Assembly (NCBI RefSeq): GCF_000242595.2 | Contig: NC_017098.1 | Coordinates: 868,001 to 932,000 of the forward strand | From: Spirochaeta africana DSM 8902 | GTDB lineage: Bacteria > Spirochaetota > Spirochaetia > DSM-27196 > DSM-8902 | Reading direction: 5' to 3' | DNA length: 64,000 nucleotides | In this document: positions 8,782-17,220 of the stretch, piece after piece | Layout: every line of letters begins with the position of its first letter | Numbering within the stretch: the stretch's first letter is position 1 | Translations under genes and position numbers: made by a program | Notes under the pieces: model-generated | Told to the model about the DNA's origin: nothing | Databases searched by the model: none | Seen by the model: only the letters and a program-made list of their open reading frames with translations

Positions 8782-9496
8782 TAGCACCCTCGGCAATGGC
8801 CAACTCGAAATCACCCGACATACCCATCGAAAGCTCCGGCAGTCGACGGCCCAGGCGTTGTTCAGCGGTATCTCGGATCTCCCGCAGATGGCGAAACCCG
8901 CGGCGCACTGCCTCTTCATCATCACTGAACAGGCCAATGGTCATAAACCCCTGCAGATCAAGCAGCGGCAGAGATTCGACCAGATCGACCAGCGCTGCGG
9001 CATCCTCCGGATGACAGCCAAATTTGCTGTCCTCTTCGCTGGTGTTCACCTGAACAAGAACCGGGAACGGCAGCGGTGGCTGTCCGGCAGAGGGTGCCCC
9101 GGACGGGCGGTCAGCGGCAAGGCGTTCCAGTGCGGACTGGAGCTTGCGGGCCAGACTGGGCCTGTCGAGTGAATGCAGCATCGCGGCAAACCCAAGCATA
9201 TCCTTGATCTTGTTGGACTGCAGATGGCCGATAAAGTGCTGCTCTACCGGATGGGGTGCATCCTGGATAAACGGGGTCAGTTCGGACTGCTTGGACAGGG
9301 CCTCCTGAATCCGGTTTTCACCAATCAGGCCAGCGCCGGCCGCGATTGCTTCACCAATCCTGTCGGGGGGGACTGTTTTGGTTGCCAGCAGGATGCGTAC
9401 CGCTTCTGCTGGACGATCCGCTGCAGCGGCAGCCTCGGCTACCTCCCGGGATACCCGGGTCAGTGCCTCTGCGATATGTGACTGGTTGAGACTCAT
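8732..9496 (-). CDS. yggS: YggS/PLPBP-type pyridoxal phosphate homeostasis protein
   Basis: A 254-residue single-domain TIM-barrel protein. The PLP lysine lies in ILLATKTV (about residue 40), followed by GENRIQEA, the HFIGHLQSNK motif, LVQVNTSEEDSKFG and SMGMSGDFELAI near the C-terminus. The family buffers pyridoxal phosphate in the cytoplasm and affects amino-acid and vitamin B6 balance. It is slightly longer than usual because of a Pro/Ala/Gly-rich loop at about residues 125-145. The ATG overlaps the stop of the upstream antiporter gene (ATGA), which indicates co-transcription. Confidence 0.92.
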   Translation of the reverse strand: MSLNQSHIAEALTRVSREVAEAAAAADRPAEAVRILLATKTVPPDRIGEAIAAGAGLIGENRIQEALSKQSELTPFIQDAPHPVEQHFIGHLQSNKIKDMLGFAAMLHSLDRPSLARKLQSALERLAADRPSGAPSAGQPPLPFPVLVQVNTSEEDSKFGCHPEDAAALVDLVESLPLLDLQGFMTIGLFSDDEEAVRRGFRHLREIRDTAEQRLGRRLPELSMGMSGDFELAIAEGATIVRLGSSVFGRRQPT

Positions 9497-11586
9497 GTTG
9501 TACCTCCCGTGCGCATACTGGCGCAGCGTACCATTGTCTGAATCAGGTCGGTGCGGCTGCTGGACTGCAGCAGGGCATCGCGTGCCTCGGCGCTGTTCAG
9601 CGCAGCCGAAATACCGGCCAGGATCTGCAGGTGTGGTCCCGGATTGCTCTCGGGGCTGACTACCAGAAAAAAGATCCGGCTCGGTTCGCCATCAAGAGAC
9701 CCGAACTCGATACCCTGCGGGGCAAGCCCGACGGCAACCCGCAGCTCTCCTATGCCGGCAGTCCGGGCGTGGGGAATCGCAATACCGTGCTGCATCCCGG
9801 TACTCATGATCTGCTCCCGCTCGTGGATCGCCCGCTCTACCGCAGAGCGGTCGGGCAGGGGCTGCACCGACTCCAGCAGATCCAGCAGTTCGGTCAGGAT
9901 ATCCTCCTTGTTGCGGGATCGCAGCTGCAGGCTGATTGCCCCGACATCCAGATACCGGTACCAGTTCACCACATTGCGGTTGGTATCCTCGACCAGGTTG
10001 GTTTGCAGCTCGGCCGGGGTGCTGAAATTGCGCAGCCGGGTAACGGTGTGCTGCAGATTAACCACCGACTCAAACACCACATTCTTTACAAAGGTGATGT
10101 CCTCGCGCTGACAGGTAAAGTGCAGGCTGCGCTCTCCGGTACGCATCGATATAAAAACATTATCCTTACGGATCTGGTAGAGGTGGTCCTTTATCTCCCC
10201 GGCATGGATAAAAAACCCCTCGTTGCGAACTGCCTTGAGAATCTCACTGGTCAGAAACTCGGTGATCTCTCGCGATCCGAAGTCGAAATTGGTTTCGATC
10301 GAGTCCATGCCGTGATCGCTGACGGTGGTCCCGGGGTCCGGGTGTGCCAGGCTTCTGCCCAGCAGTGGCGGAGCTGCCACGGTCGAGAACAGGGTCATCA
10401 TTACCCCGACACCGAACAGATCAGGGGTAAGAATCCCGCTGCTGATACCGATCCCGGCAATGATCAGCACTACCTCGCCGCGCGGCACCATCCCCAACCC
10501 GACCCGCAGGCTGCCAACGGTGGTAAAGCGCAAGGCGCGGGCCGGCAACCCGCTGCCGACCAGTTTGCCGACAAACCCGACAGCGGCAAATGCCGCGCCG
10601 AACCCCAGCACTGCCGGCGACAGGAATACACGGAGATCGACCAGCATCCCCATCACCGTAAAGAAGATCGGTACAAAAAAACGGTGCAGGGGCTCGATCT
10701 GCTCCTGCAGGACGTAGTTGATGTCGGTGTTGGAAAGCGCCAGCCCCATAACATAGGCCCCGATTATCATCGCCAGGCCGGCAGCCTCAAAGATCCCGGA
10801 AAGCAGCAGCGCCAGGCCCAGTGCCAGAACCGCGATCTGGGTAGGGTTGCGGACCGCTTTCAGGGCGCGACTGATCTGCCGTGAGCCCAGCAGCCCGACC
10901 GCAGTAAACCCGATCCACATGGCGAATGCGCGCACGGCAATAAGGGAGATCTCTGACCAGTCGATTTCCCCGGCTGCCGGGTTCTGCAGGACACCGGCAG
11001 CACCCACAATTACCGCCAGAAGAATGATTCCCAGCACATCGTCGATAACCGCGGCCGACAGGATGGTTACCCCCTCGGGAGAGTCCAGCCGGCGGTGTTC
11101 GGACAGAACCCGGGCGGTGATCCCCACTGAGGTGGGAACGCACAGCAGCCCCAGGAACAGGGCCCTGGGATCCAGCAGCCCGGCCTGCAGCGAACCGTTC
11201 AGCCACCATACCGCCAGCAGCCAGCCGCTGGAGAAGGCTGCCAGAATCCCGCCCAGCCCGACAATGCTGCCCTTTACCGCGTAGCGCAGAAACAGTTTGA
11301 TGTCGGTTTCGATACCACTGAGAAACAACAGGATGATAGAGGCGATGGTTGCCAGTCCGTACAGCTCCGGACTCACCGGCACATCACCAATCTGCAGCGG
11401 AAACAGCCCGTGCGGCATCCCCGGCAGCGGCAGCGAGCCCAGCAGATAGGGGCCGAGCAGAATCCCGGCGCCGATCTCGCCCAGCACCCCGGGCAGACGG
11501 TAGCGTCGTGCCAGGTTTCCTGCCCAGTAGGCGGCGAACAGGATTACCGCCAGGCCAATTACCAGATAGGTCATGCGATGTGTCAT
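9493..11586 (-). CDS. CPA2-type cation:proton antiporter fused to a PTS EIIA domain
   Basis: About 697 residues from the ATG at 11586. The N-terminal 400 residues are a Na/H-exchanger domain with about 12 membrane helices (GVLGEIGAGILLGP, FLSGIETD, SAAVIDDVLGI). A middle soluble region (about 430-540) with FTCQREDITFVKNVVFESV follows. The C-terminal 150 residues are a type-2 PTS EIIA domain with the phosphorylatable His in IAIPHAR (about residue 606). The antiporter domain would exchange Na+ or K+ for protons; the EIIA domain suggests control by PTS phosphorylation. Frame continues upstream to 11682 but would cover the coaBC promoter. Confidence 0.85.
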   Translation of the reverse strand: MTHRMTYLVIGLAVILFAAYWAGNLARRYRLPGVLGEIGAGILLGPYLLGSLPLPGMPHGLFPLQIGDVPVSPELYGLATIASIILLFLSGIETDIKLFLRYAVKGSIVGLGGILAAFSSGWLLAVWWLNGSLQAGLLDPRALFLGLLCVPTSVGITARVLSEHRRLDSPEGVTILSAAVIDDVLGIILLAVIVGAAGVLQNPAAGEIDWSEISLIAVRAFAMWIGFTAVGLLGSRQISRALKAVRNPTQIAVLALGLALLLSGIFEAAGLAMIIGAYVMGLALSNTDINYVLQEQIEPLHRFFVPIFFTVMGMLVDLRVFLSPAVLGFGAAFAAVGFVGKLVGSGLPARALRFTTVGSLRVGLGMVPRGEVVLIIAGIGISSGILTPDLFGVGVMMTLFSTVAAPPLLGRSLAHPDPGTTVSDHGMDSIETNFDFGSREITEFLTSEILKAVRNEGFFIHAGEIKDHLYQIRKDNVFISMRTGERSLHFTCQREDITFVKNVVFESVVNLQHTVTRLRNFSTPAELQTNLVEDTNRNVVNWYRYLDVGAISLQLRSRNKEDILTELLDLLESVQPLPDRSAVERAIHEREQIMSTGMQHGIAIPHARTAGIGELRVAVGLAPQGIEFGSLDGEPSRIFFLVVSPESNPGPHLQILAGISAALNSAEARDALLQSSSRTDLIQTMVRCASMRTGGTT

Positions 11587-11657
11587 GCCGTAACAGTAGC
11601 GAGTAAAGCAGCGAAGCGCAATCGCCGTCGGGATATTTCCCCGTACGAAGAAACCGG

Positions 11658-11676
11658 CTATACTGGCATCAGGAGG
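11658..11676 (+). promoter_or_regulatory. -10 box and Shine-Dalgarno of coaBC
   Basis: TATACT at 11658-11663 is followed by AGGAGG at 11671-11676 and the ATG at 11681. This gives a very short leader that still carries a ribosome binding site. Confidence 0.5.
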
Positions 11677-11680
11677 CACC

Positions 11681-12934
11681 ATGTTCGAGACTCACCCCTC
11701 GCAGGACATCCTGGAAACCATTGGCACCCAGCTCTCCGGCAAAAAGATCGCCCTGGGCATCTGCGGCAGCGTTGCTGCTGTCCGCTGCGTCGACATTGCC
11801 CGCCTGTTGATGCGTCACGGGGCACAGGTAATCCCGGTGATGACCCGGGCCGCCTGCGATCTTATCTCTCCGGAACTGATGGAGTGGGCCACCGGGCACC
11901 CTTCGGTTGTCCGCCTTACCGGGGCCATCGAGCATGTCGCCCTGGCCGGCAATGTCCCCGAACCCTGTGATCTGGTACTGATTGCCCCGGCCACCGCCAA
12001 CACCATTGGCAAGATCGCCGCCGGCATCGACGACACCACCGTCACCACCCTGGTTACCACCGCACTGGGGCAGGGGATCCCCACCCTTATTGTGCCGGCC
12101 ATGCACGAACCGATGTACCGTCACCCGATTGTACGGCGCAACATCCAGCAGCTGAACGAGGCCGGAGTGCCGGTGTTCGTTCCCCCGGTCAGCGAGGGCA
12201 AGGCCAAGATCCCCAGCCCCGAAACCGTCGTGGCTATGGTGCGCACCCTGCTGGCCTTTGGCGGCCGCCAGCCCCTGCGCGGACAACGGGTGGTGATCAC
12301 CGCCGGGCGTACAGTGGAGTATCTGGATCCGATCCGGGTCATCTCCAACAACAGCTCCGGGCGGATGGGCACTGCCCTGGCAGCCGCCGCTGCCGCCCTG
12401 GGTGCCGAGGTTACCCTGATCCTGGGCAAGGCATCGGTGCAGCCCCCCGAAACCGTTGCCGTTCAGCACTGCAGCACCGCCGCCGAGATGCAGGAAGCGG
12501 TGCATGCAGTGTGCGCTGCCAACCCGGTGCATCTGCTGATCGCCGCTGCCGCGGTGGGCGACTGGCAGGCCGCCGAGCCCGCCGTCGCCAAGGTCTCCAC
12601 CCGCAGCAAGCAGCCCTACCGGGTGGAGCTGAAGCCCACCCCCAAGATCATCGACGGCATCAAGGCCGCATTCCCGCAGACCCGTCTGGTCGCCTTCCGC
12701 GCCCAGTCCGGCCTCACCGCCCAGGAGTTATACGACGACGCCTTCTCCCGCCTGCAGAAAGCCGGTGCTGAAATGATTGTGGCCAACGATGTCTCCCAGC
12801 CGGGTGTCGGATTCGAAACCACGACCAACGCCGTTACAGTTATCCATGCCTCAGGAGAAAAACGCGACCTGCCTCTGGACGATAAACCGGGCATCGCTAT
12901 CGGCATACTCCAGGAGATCTGCGCCGTATCCTGA
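11681..12934 (+). CDS. coaBC: Bifunctional phosphopantothenoylcysteine decarboxylase/synthetase (CoaBC)
   Basis: A 417-residue two-domain enzyme of coenzyme A synthesis. The N-terminal flavoprotein domain (about 20-200) has LGICGSVAAVR, LIAPATANTIGKIAAGIDD and PAMHEPMYRHP. It decarboxylates phosphopantothenoylcysteine. The C-terminal domain (about 205-417) has the synthetase motifs VVITAGRTVEYLDPIR, SNNSSGRMGTALA and a late IVANDV. AGGAGG fixes the start. The gene stands alone and is followed by a strong terminator. Confidence 0.95.
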   Translation: MFETHPSQDILETIGTQLSGKKIALGICGSVAAVRCVDIARLLMRHGAQVIPVMTRAACDLISPELMEWATGHPSVVRLTGAIEHVALAGNVPEPCDLVLIAPATANTIGKIAAGIDDTTVTTLVTTALGQGIPTLIVPAMHEPMYRHPIVRRNIQQLNEAGVPVFVPPVSEGKAKIPSPETVVAMVRTLLAFGGRQPLRGQRVVITAGRTVEYLDPIRVISNNSSGRMGTALAAAAAALGAEVTLILGKASVQPPETVAVQHCSTAAEMQEAVHAVCAANPVHLLIAAAAVGDWQAAEPAVAKVSTRSKQPYRVELKPTPKIIDGIKAAFPQTRLVAFRAQSGLTAQELYDDAFSRLQKAGAEMIVANDVSQPGVGFETTTNAVTVIHASGEKRDLPLDDKPGIAIGILQEICAVS

Positions 12935-13021
12935 CGCAAAACCGGAAAATGCGCAGAATTCATGGTTAAGTTTTCGCCGGTTCCACCGATACTCATATTA
13001 AGGGACGGCAACGTCCTGGTT

Positions 13022-13060
13022 AAACGGTATGCGCCGACGTCCAGGCATACCGTTTTTTTA
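13022..13060 (+). terminator. Rho-independent terminator after coaBC
   Basis: Two perfect 11-bp arms, AAACGGTATGC (13022-13032) and GCATACCGTTT (13045-13055), with a 12-base loop and a run of seven T. The second arm lies inside the 42-bp direct repeat that bounds the accessory island. Confidence 0.85.
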
Positions 13061-13080
13061 TGCCCGAACGGGATGTGCGT
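13039..13080. repeat. 42-bp direct repeat, left boundary of island
   Basis: Identical over 42 bp to 25989-26030. It begins in the loop of the coaBC terminator (GTCCAGGCATACC...) and ends in GGGATGTGCGT. A related copy of its first 28 bases, with one extra T, lies at 15362-15390. Confidence 0.85.
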
Positions 13081-13090
13081 TGAGTGCCTC

Positions 13091-13119
13091 TTGTTCAGGC
13101 CATATTGCTCGACTATAAT
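13091..13119 (+). promoter_or_regulatory. Promoter of the first MNT-HEPN module
   Basis: TTGTTC at 13091-13096, a 17-bp spacer and TATAAT at 13114-13119. The ATG at 13126 is only six bases downstream of the -10 box and there is no Shine-Dalgarno, so the mRNA is probably leaderless. Confidence 0.65.
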
Positions 13120-13125
13120 TGGAAT

Positions 13126-13422
13126 ATGATCAAGGAAGGCTTGCCAGAGGATTATCTCCAGGACTTGAACACGGCTGTGAGCTTTCTCAATGCTGAAGGT
13201 TGTCACGAGATCTACCTGTTCGGTTCGCTGTCAACTGGTAATTTCAATCAGGGCTCTGATATTGATCTTGCGGTACGAGGTGTAGACCCTAAGCGGTATT
13301 TCTCTATATATGGTCAGCTTCTGCTTCAGCTCAAACATCCTCTGGATCTTGTTGATCTGGATATTCAACCTGCATTTGGAAAGAAGCTCCTGGAATCAGG
13401 GCAGTTGCAACGGATATATTGA
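13126..13422 (+). CDS. MNT-type nucleotidyltransferase (antitoxin of a HEPN/MNT pair)
   Basis: About 98 residues from the ATG at 13126. The nucleotidyltransferase signature LFGSLSTGNFNQGSDIDLAV is intact, with both catalytic Asp residues in SDIDLAV and a third acidic residue in LVDLDIQP. Proteins of this kind (MntA) neutralise HEPN ribonuclease toxins by adenylylating them. The stop overlaps the start of the HEPN gene. Because the toxin gene is broken by an IS, this antitoxin would now be unopposed. Base composition is clearly more AT-rich than coaBC upstream. Confidence 0.85.
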   Translation: MIKEGLPEDYLQDLNTAVSFLNAEGCHEIYLFGSLSTGNFNQGSDIDLAVRGVDPKRYFSIYGQLLLQLKHPLDLVDLDIQPAFGKKLLESGQLQRIY

Positions 13423-13585
13423 GAATGAGAAAAGATGATCTTGCTATTGAGTTTCAGAAGATTGATGAGGAAGTAGTGCTTCTGGACCGTCTGATAATGA
13501 TTAAAACACAGCGATCGTTGGATTCAATTGAACTTCGAGCAGCAGCATTTTCTATCACCAGCATTTATAACGGGTTGGAAAAAAT

Positions 13586-14926
13586 GGTAGTGTCAAATAT
13601 CTTGCGCAAATTCAGCGTCCATCAATCTGTGACCCTGCTGTTATGATGCCTGATGATCGTGATCGTACTCGATCATCAGATCCATATTCAGATATTTCCG
13701 TTCACTCCATGTTGAGTTCGAGATGTGGCGCAGTCGTGCTGCAACCAGCATCAGTGCTGACTCACCATCAGGGAACGAACCGATTACACGTGTCCTCCTT
13801 CTGATTTCTCGCATGATTCTTTCAAGCCCGTTATTGGTCCTGATCCGTTTCCAGTGTTCGACCGGGAAATAATAATACGAGAAGGTTTCTAATGCACCTT
13901 CTCGAACGATCTCCGCTGCTTTGGACAATTTCATTTCAATCAGTTTCTTCGCAATCTGGTCTTTCTTTCGGACTGCCTCTTCCAGGTTTTCCTGGGCATG
14001 AATGGCCTTCAACATGGTTGCAACAGCTTTGACTTTTCCCTGCGGAACAAAGCTGAATACATTGCGGTAAAAATGCACTACGCACCGCTGCCACCGGGAA
14101 TCAGGAAAAAACTCTGGTATCGCTTCTACCAATCCCAGAGACTTGTCAGAGATAAACATCTCCACTGTTTCCAGTCCCCGGCCTTTCAAATAGCGGAGAA
14201 ATCGCTGCCAGCTGTCTTTGTCTTCCTTGGTGCCTTCGGCAACCCCGATTATCTCCCTGAAACCATCCTGATTAACGCCTATGGCTACCAGAACGGATAC
14301 ATTGCGTACTTCACCAGCCCAGGATCGTTTCATCCAGATGCCATCAAGGTAGACATAGGTGTAGCGCTGCTTCAACGGCAGGTTGCGCCATTTTTCAATT
14401 TCTTCGTAGATTTTCTTATTGAGGTTGCTGATAGTTCCTGGTGAGACCTTGGCACCCCAAAGGGCTTCGGTGATATCCTCGACACGTCTGACAGAAACGC
14501 CAGCCAAGTACATCTCTACCATTGCCTCCTCAACAGAGATCTCGCGTCGCTTATACCGTTCAATAATGGCAGTTTCAAACGTCACCTTCTTCAGCTTGGG
14601 AACCTGCAGATTCACTTCGCCTGCTTTCGTTAGCAGTTTCCTATCATAATGTCCGGCACGATACCCCGTTCGCTCAGAGCTGCGCTCATGTTTTTGCGCA
14701 TTACACAGCTGTTCTGCTTCTGCCTCCAGCATAGCGTTCAAGGTTTCCTCCACCGTCTCCCTGACAAAATTACCCAAATGGTCTTTGACTTCCTGCTCGT
14801 TTATCTCGATAATCTTACCCATGGGGTCCTCCTTCTGACTTGGTTTGGGTCGTACTTAATCAATCGTCAGATTGAGGACTTTCTTTTTATCGAAACTTGA
14901 AATTGCGCAAGATATTATACGTTATC
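13586..14926 (-). mobile_element. IS256-family insertion sequence (IS-1 of this window), 1,341 bp
   Basis: Ends are defined by imperfect terminal inverted repeats of about 29 bp. Both contain AATATCTTGCGCAA, and about 23 of 29 positions agree when the right end is reversed. The element is flanked by an 8-bp duplication GAAAAAAT. It carries one transposase gene and lies inside a HEPN toxin gene in the opposite orientation to it. The sharp target duplication and intact transposase suggest a fairly recent insertion. Confidence 0.85.
13641..14822 (-). CDS. IS256-family (mutator type) transposase
   Basis: A 393-residue transposase. Mutator-type DDE features: YVYLDGIWMKRS with the first Asp, ETVEMFISDKSLGLVEAIPEFFPDSRWQRCVVHFYRNV with the second Asp and the C/H motif, and the Glu region NNGLERIMREIRRRTRVIGSFPDGESALML. 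GGAGG lies just before the ATG. It is only distantly related to the second IS256-type transposase at 24365-25561, so these are two different elements and not copies. Confidence 0.93.
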   Translation of the reverse strand: MGKIIEINEQEVKDHLGNFVRETVEETLNAMLEAEAEQLCNAQKHERSSERTGYRAGHYDRKLLTKAGEVNLQVPKLKKVTFETAIIERYKRREISVEEAMVEMYLAGVSVRRVEDITEALWGAKVSPGTISNLNKKIYEEIEKWRNLPLKQRYTYVYLDGIWMKRSWAGEVRNVSVLVAIGVNQDGFREIIGVAEGTKEDKDSWQRFLRYLKGRGLETVEMFISDKSLGLVEAIPEFFPDSRWQRCVVHFYRNVFSFVPQGKVKAVATMLKAIHAQENLEEAVRKKDQIAKKLIEMKLSKAAEIVREGALETFSYYYFPVEHWKRIRTNNGLERIMREIRRRTRVIGSFPDGESALMLVAARLRHISNSTWSERKYLNMDLMIEYDHDHQAS

Positions 14927-15225
14927 GAAAAAATTCTACTGTTGTTGTTGGGTGAAAGCCGTATGCAATCATCACCAACCTGGCATGCCGATCTACTTGC
15001 GGAATCCAAATCCCGGGGATGCATTACCGAAGATCTGTATATGCACTTAGCAGCTTTTCTCGGATTTCGGCACTTTGTAAGACACGCATACAGTTTCGAA
15101 ATCAAAAATGAACCTGTTGAAGCGGTCCTCGATAGCGTGAAGACGGTCGTTGAAGACTTCAAGCGTGAAATAACCGCGGTGCAGTGATTCGTAAGAGCTA
15201 ATAGCACTCCGGGATCACAAAATTC

Positions 15226-15390
15226 CCAACTATGAGAAAACCTGTAGAAAATCACCAGAAAAACCTGCATAATACGCGGAAACCCTGCTGATTCTGAATA
15301 AAGGAAAATTTCCAAGTGTCCACTGTAGCAGGAATTAGCTAATCCCTGCTAAAACTCCGGTGTCCAGGCATACCGTTTTTTTTATGCCCG
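15226..15390. repeat. Interspersed repeat, copy A (165 bp)
   Basis: Starts CCAACTATGAGAAAACC and runs to ATGCCCG; a 163-bp copy with a few small differences lies at 25854-26016. Each copy sits directly after a HEPN gene: copy A begins about 39 bases after one stop codon, copy B covers the other stop. There is no open reading frame in it. Its last part is the sequence shared with the 42-bp island boundary repeats. Confidence 0.85.
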
Positions 15391-15396
15391 GACACC
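15359..15396. other. Imperfect hairpin at the end of repeat copy A
   Basis: GGTGTCCAGGCATA (15359-15372) pairs with TATGCCCGGACACC (15383-15396) with one mismatch; the T-run lies in the loop rather than after the stem, so this is not a normal terminator. It could be a recombination or transcript-processing structure. Confidence 0.5.
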
Positions 15397-15479
15397 AACT
15401 CGATAATCAAATAATTGTACGGGTGGTGTTGATTATTCCGTTATAAATTATAAATATATAATACAATCAATCGAACAGG

Positions 15480-15533
15480 AAAAGCGAAAAATTTAAAAAA
15501 AAACTTGACAATCTGTTTTTTTTTTTTTAGTGT
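15480..15533 (+). promoter_or_regulatory. Promoter of the peptide cluster with a 13-T spacer tract
   Basis: A-rich stretch (15481-15503, UP-element-like), perfect -35 box TTGACA at 15505-15510, spacer of 17 bp containing 13 consecutive T (15516-15528), and a weak -10 candidate TAGTGT at 15528-15533. The ATG at 15540 follows after six bases. The T-tract sits where slippage would change the spacer length, a classic set-up for on/off phase variation. The upstream gap (15391-15480) is very AT-rich and holds no gene. Confidence 0.6.
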
Positions 15534-15539
15534 GTCCAT

Positions 15540-17111
15540 ATGAGGGTGTTGCTGGTTACCTGCGAAGACCCTGGAAACCCATTAGGAGGAATGGGAGTCT
15601 TTATTCGAGAGTTTTCGCAGACGCTGAAAACACAATGCGAGGTAAAAGTCCTGCTGGTGGAGACTAATCAGGGCCAAGAAGTGTCTCCGCTGGTAGATTA
15701 TGTTGTTCGACCTGATGTCGGTATTTCTGTAACGAACAGTGAAGCTGTGTTACTGTCTGGTGCCCATTCAGCATATACAAAAGTAATGAAGGCGCTGGAT
15801 GGCTGGTGCCCTGATATCATACACTGCAACGATAGGCAAACCTATTTGCCATTTCTGTATTGCGAAAATGTGGTTTTTTCGCTGCACCTAAGCTTGCCGG
15901 ATCTGTTTGGGTTTCGGAACCTGGATGATAGATGGTTTCTGGAGATGAAGATTGAGAAGGCAGCTGCCAAGCACGCTCGGGCATTCTGTGTCTATTCTTC
16001 ATATTACCAGAATCGAGTTCTCGATAACCTTAGTCAGTATGCCTCTCCTGTCTGTCTGCCGCTGGGTATCCACCCGGAACACTATTATTCGCAGAAAAGC
16101 CGCAACAAGAAGGTCATTAGTTTCTTTGGTCGGCTGGTACAATATCAGAAAGGAGCGGATACCTTTCTGGATGCTGTAAAACGATTTTCGCCGGAATACT
16201 TGAAGGAGTATGCCGTCGAGTTCAAGCTGTTCGGGAAGACGAAAGAGCCAGAGCGTTTTCAGCATCCAAATATCGATTCTATACAGTTTGTTGATGGGGC
16301 TGGTAAATATGCTGCCTATGCCGAAACTGATATTGTAGTCATGCCCAGCACCTATGAGCCTTTTGGGTTGGTTGGTATCGAAGCTATCGCATCCGGGTGC
16401 CTGTTGCTAGCGCCAGAGGGGCTGGGTATGGATGAATACCTCCAGTCGGGAAAGAATTTTCTGCCAATACAGTCCAGTGCTGACAGTATTTATTCGACGC
16501 TTGATAGTCTTATTCGCGACTGGGATAATGTGAGGCAGTTCCAACAAACGGCTCAGGAGACTGTACAGCACTGGACATGGAAGCGCAGTGTGCAGAAGCA
16601 TCTGGAAATCTATCGTGCCGTACTTTCTGGTCGTATAAATCATTACCAGGCAGTTAATTCTTCTCTCGCAAGGGATGTCCTGACATGGCGAGAACAGGAA
16701 TTGGAAACACGGACCTCGCTGGAGCAGGTTAAAAAAGCATTAAATATGTCCGTTGGCTCCGTGCTGCTAATCGGTGCAGAACACAACCAAGGTGGTCAGG
16801 TGGCGGTGTACACTGGGTTGGCTGAGCATTTGCCGTATGCAGATTATTCGTTCGATACGGTTGTGGCACTCCATGAAATTGAATACGGAGTAGATGTCCA
16901 GCTTGCTCTGGCTGAGATCTCGCGGGTGGCTGAATCCAGCATTCTACTGGCGATAACCATTGGTTCTGCAAAAATACACCAGGTTTTTCAGTTCAATTCG
17001 GTTTCGGACGTGGAGGAACAGCTTGCACCGCTGTCCAACTCATGGGAGTGGTCGACAGATCAGCAGCACGACGTTGTATGGGTCAAGCTAAAACGAGTTG
17101 CCTGTACCTAA
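15540..17111 (+). CDS. GT4 glycosyltransferase with C-terminal methyltransferase-like domain
   Basis: A 523-residue protein. Residues 1-360 form a GT-B fold of family GT4: PLGGMGVFIREF near the N-terminus, PDIIHCNDRQTYLP, FFGRLVQYQKGADTFLDA and the donor-site EPFGLVGIEAIASG (E-x7-E). After a short helical linker, residues of about 400-520 resemble the class I SAM methyltransferase pattern (VGSVLLIGAE, LPYADYSFDTVVALHEIEYG). The usual DxGxG glycine motif is degenerate (LIGAEHNQGG). It leads the cluster containing two double-glycine peptides and their exporter, so it may decorate those peptides with a sugar. A role in surface polysaccharide is the main alternative. Confidence 0.78.
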   Translation: MRVLLVTCEDPGNPLGGMGVFIREFSQTLKTQCEVKVLLVETNQGQEVSPLVDYVVRPDVGISVTNSEAVLLSGAHSAYTKVMKALDGWCPDIIHCNDRQTYLPFLYCENVVFSLHLSLPDLFGFRNLDDRWFLEMKIEKAAAKHARAFCVYSSYYQNRVLDNLSQYASPVCLPLGIHPEHYYSQKSRNKKVISFFGRLVQYQKGADTFLDAVKRFSPEYLKEYAVEFKLFGKTKEPERFQHPNIDSIQFVDGAGKYAAYAETDIVVMPSTYEPFGLVGIEAIASGCLLLAPEGLGMDEYLQSGKNFLPIQSSADSIYSTLDSLIRDWDNVRQFQQTAQETVQHWTWKRSVQKHLEIYRAVLSGRINHYQAVNSSLARDVLTWREQELETRTSLEQVKKALNMSVGSVLLIGAEHNQGGQVAVYTGLAEHLPYADYSFDTVVALHEIEYGVDVQLALAEISRVAESSILLAITIGSAKIHQVFQFNSVSDVEEQLAPLSNSWEWSTDQQHDVVWVKLKRVACT

Positions 17112-17220
17112 GGATTCGGATGGACAAGCAAAGGAGAATGCTGCAGCATCACGATGAAATAGGATTTAAAACATGCTGGCGCGCGACGGCATGAAAAACA
17201 AAAAGCATGGAGGTTTCAAC

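Larger units (their letters stand above)
13425..15187 (+). pseudogene. HepT-like HEPN toxin gene split by an IS256-family element
   Basis: The 5' part (13425-13585) encodes MRKDDLAIEFQKIDEEVVLL... up to YNGLEK, and the 3' part (14935-15187) continues with ILLLLLGESRM, WHADLL and the HEPN catalytic pattern RHFVRH (R-x4-H). Both flanks of the IS carry the octamer GAAAAAAT (13578-13585 and 14927-14934). Removing the IS and one octamer joins the two parts in one frame, giving a protein of about 137 residues. The start may be ATG 13425 or TTG 13419, which overlaps the antitoxin stop. As it stands the toxin is truncated before its active site. Confidence 0.85.

Noticed and set aside
15188-15225. 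A possible continuation of the HEPN-1 reading frame into repeat copy A
   Set aside because: A TGA at 15185-15187 ends the frame in a position that fits the length of HepT-like proteins.
17120-17194. A 24-codon ORF before the two peptide genes
   Set aside because: It has only a weak AAGGA-like site, no double-glycine leader and no similarity to the two clear precursor peptides. It may be chance.
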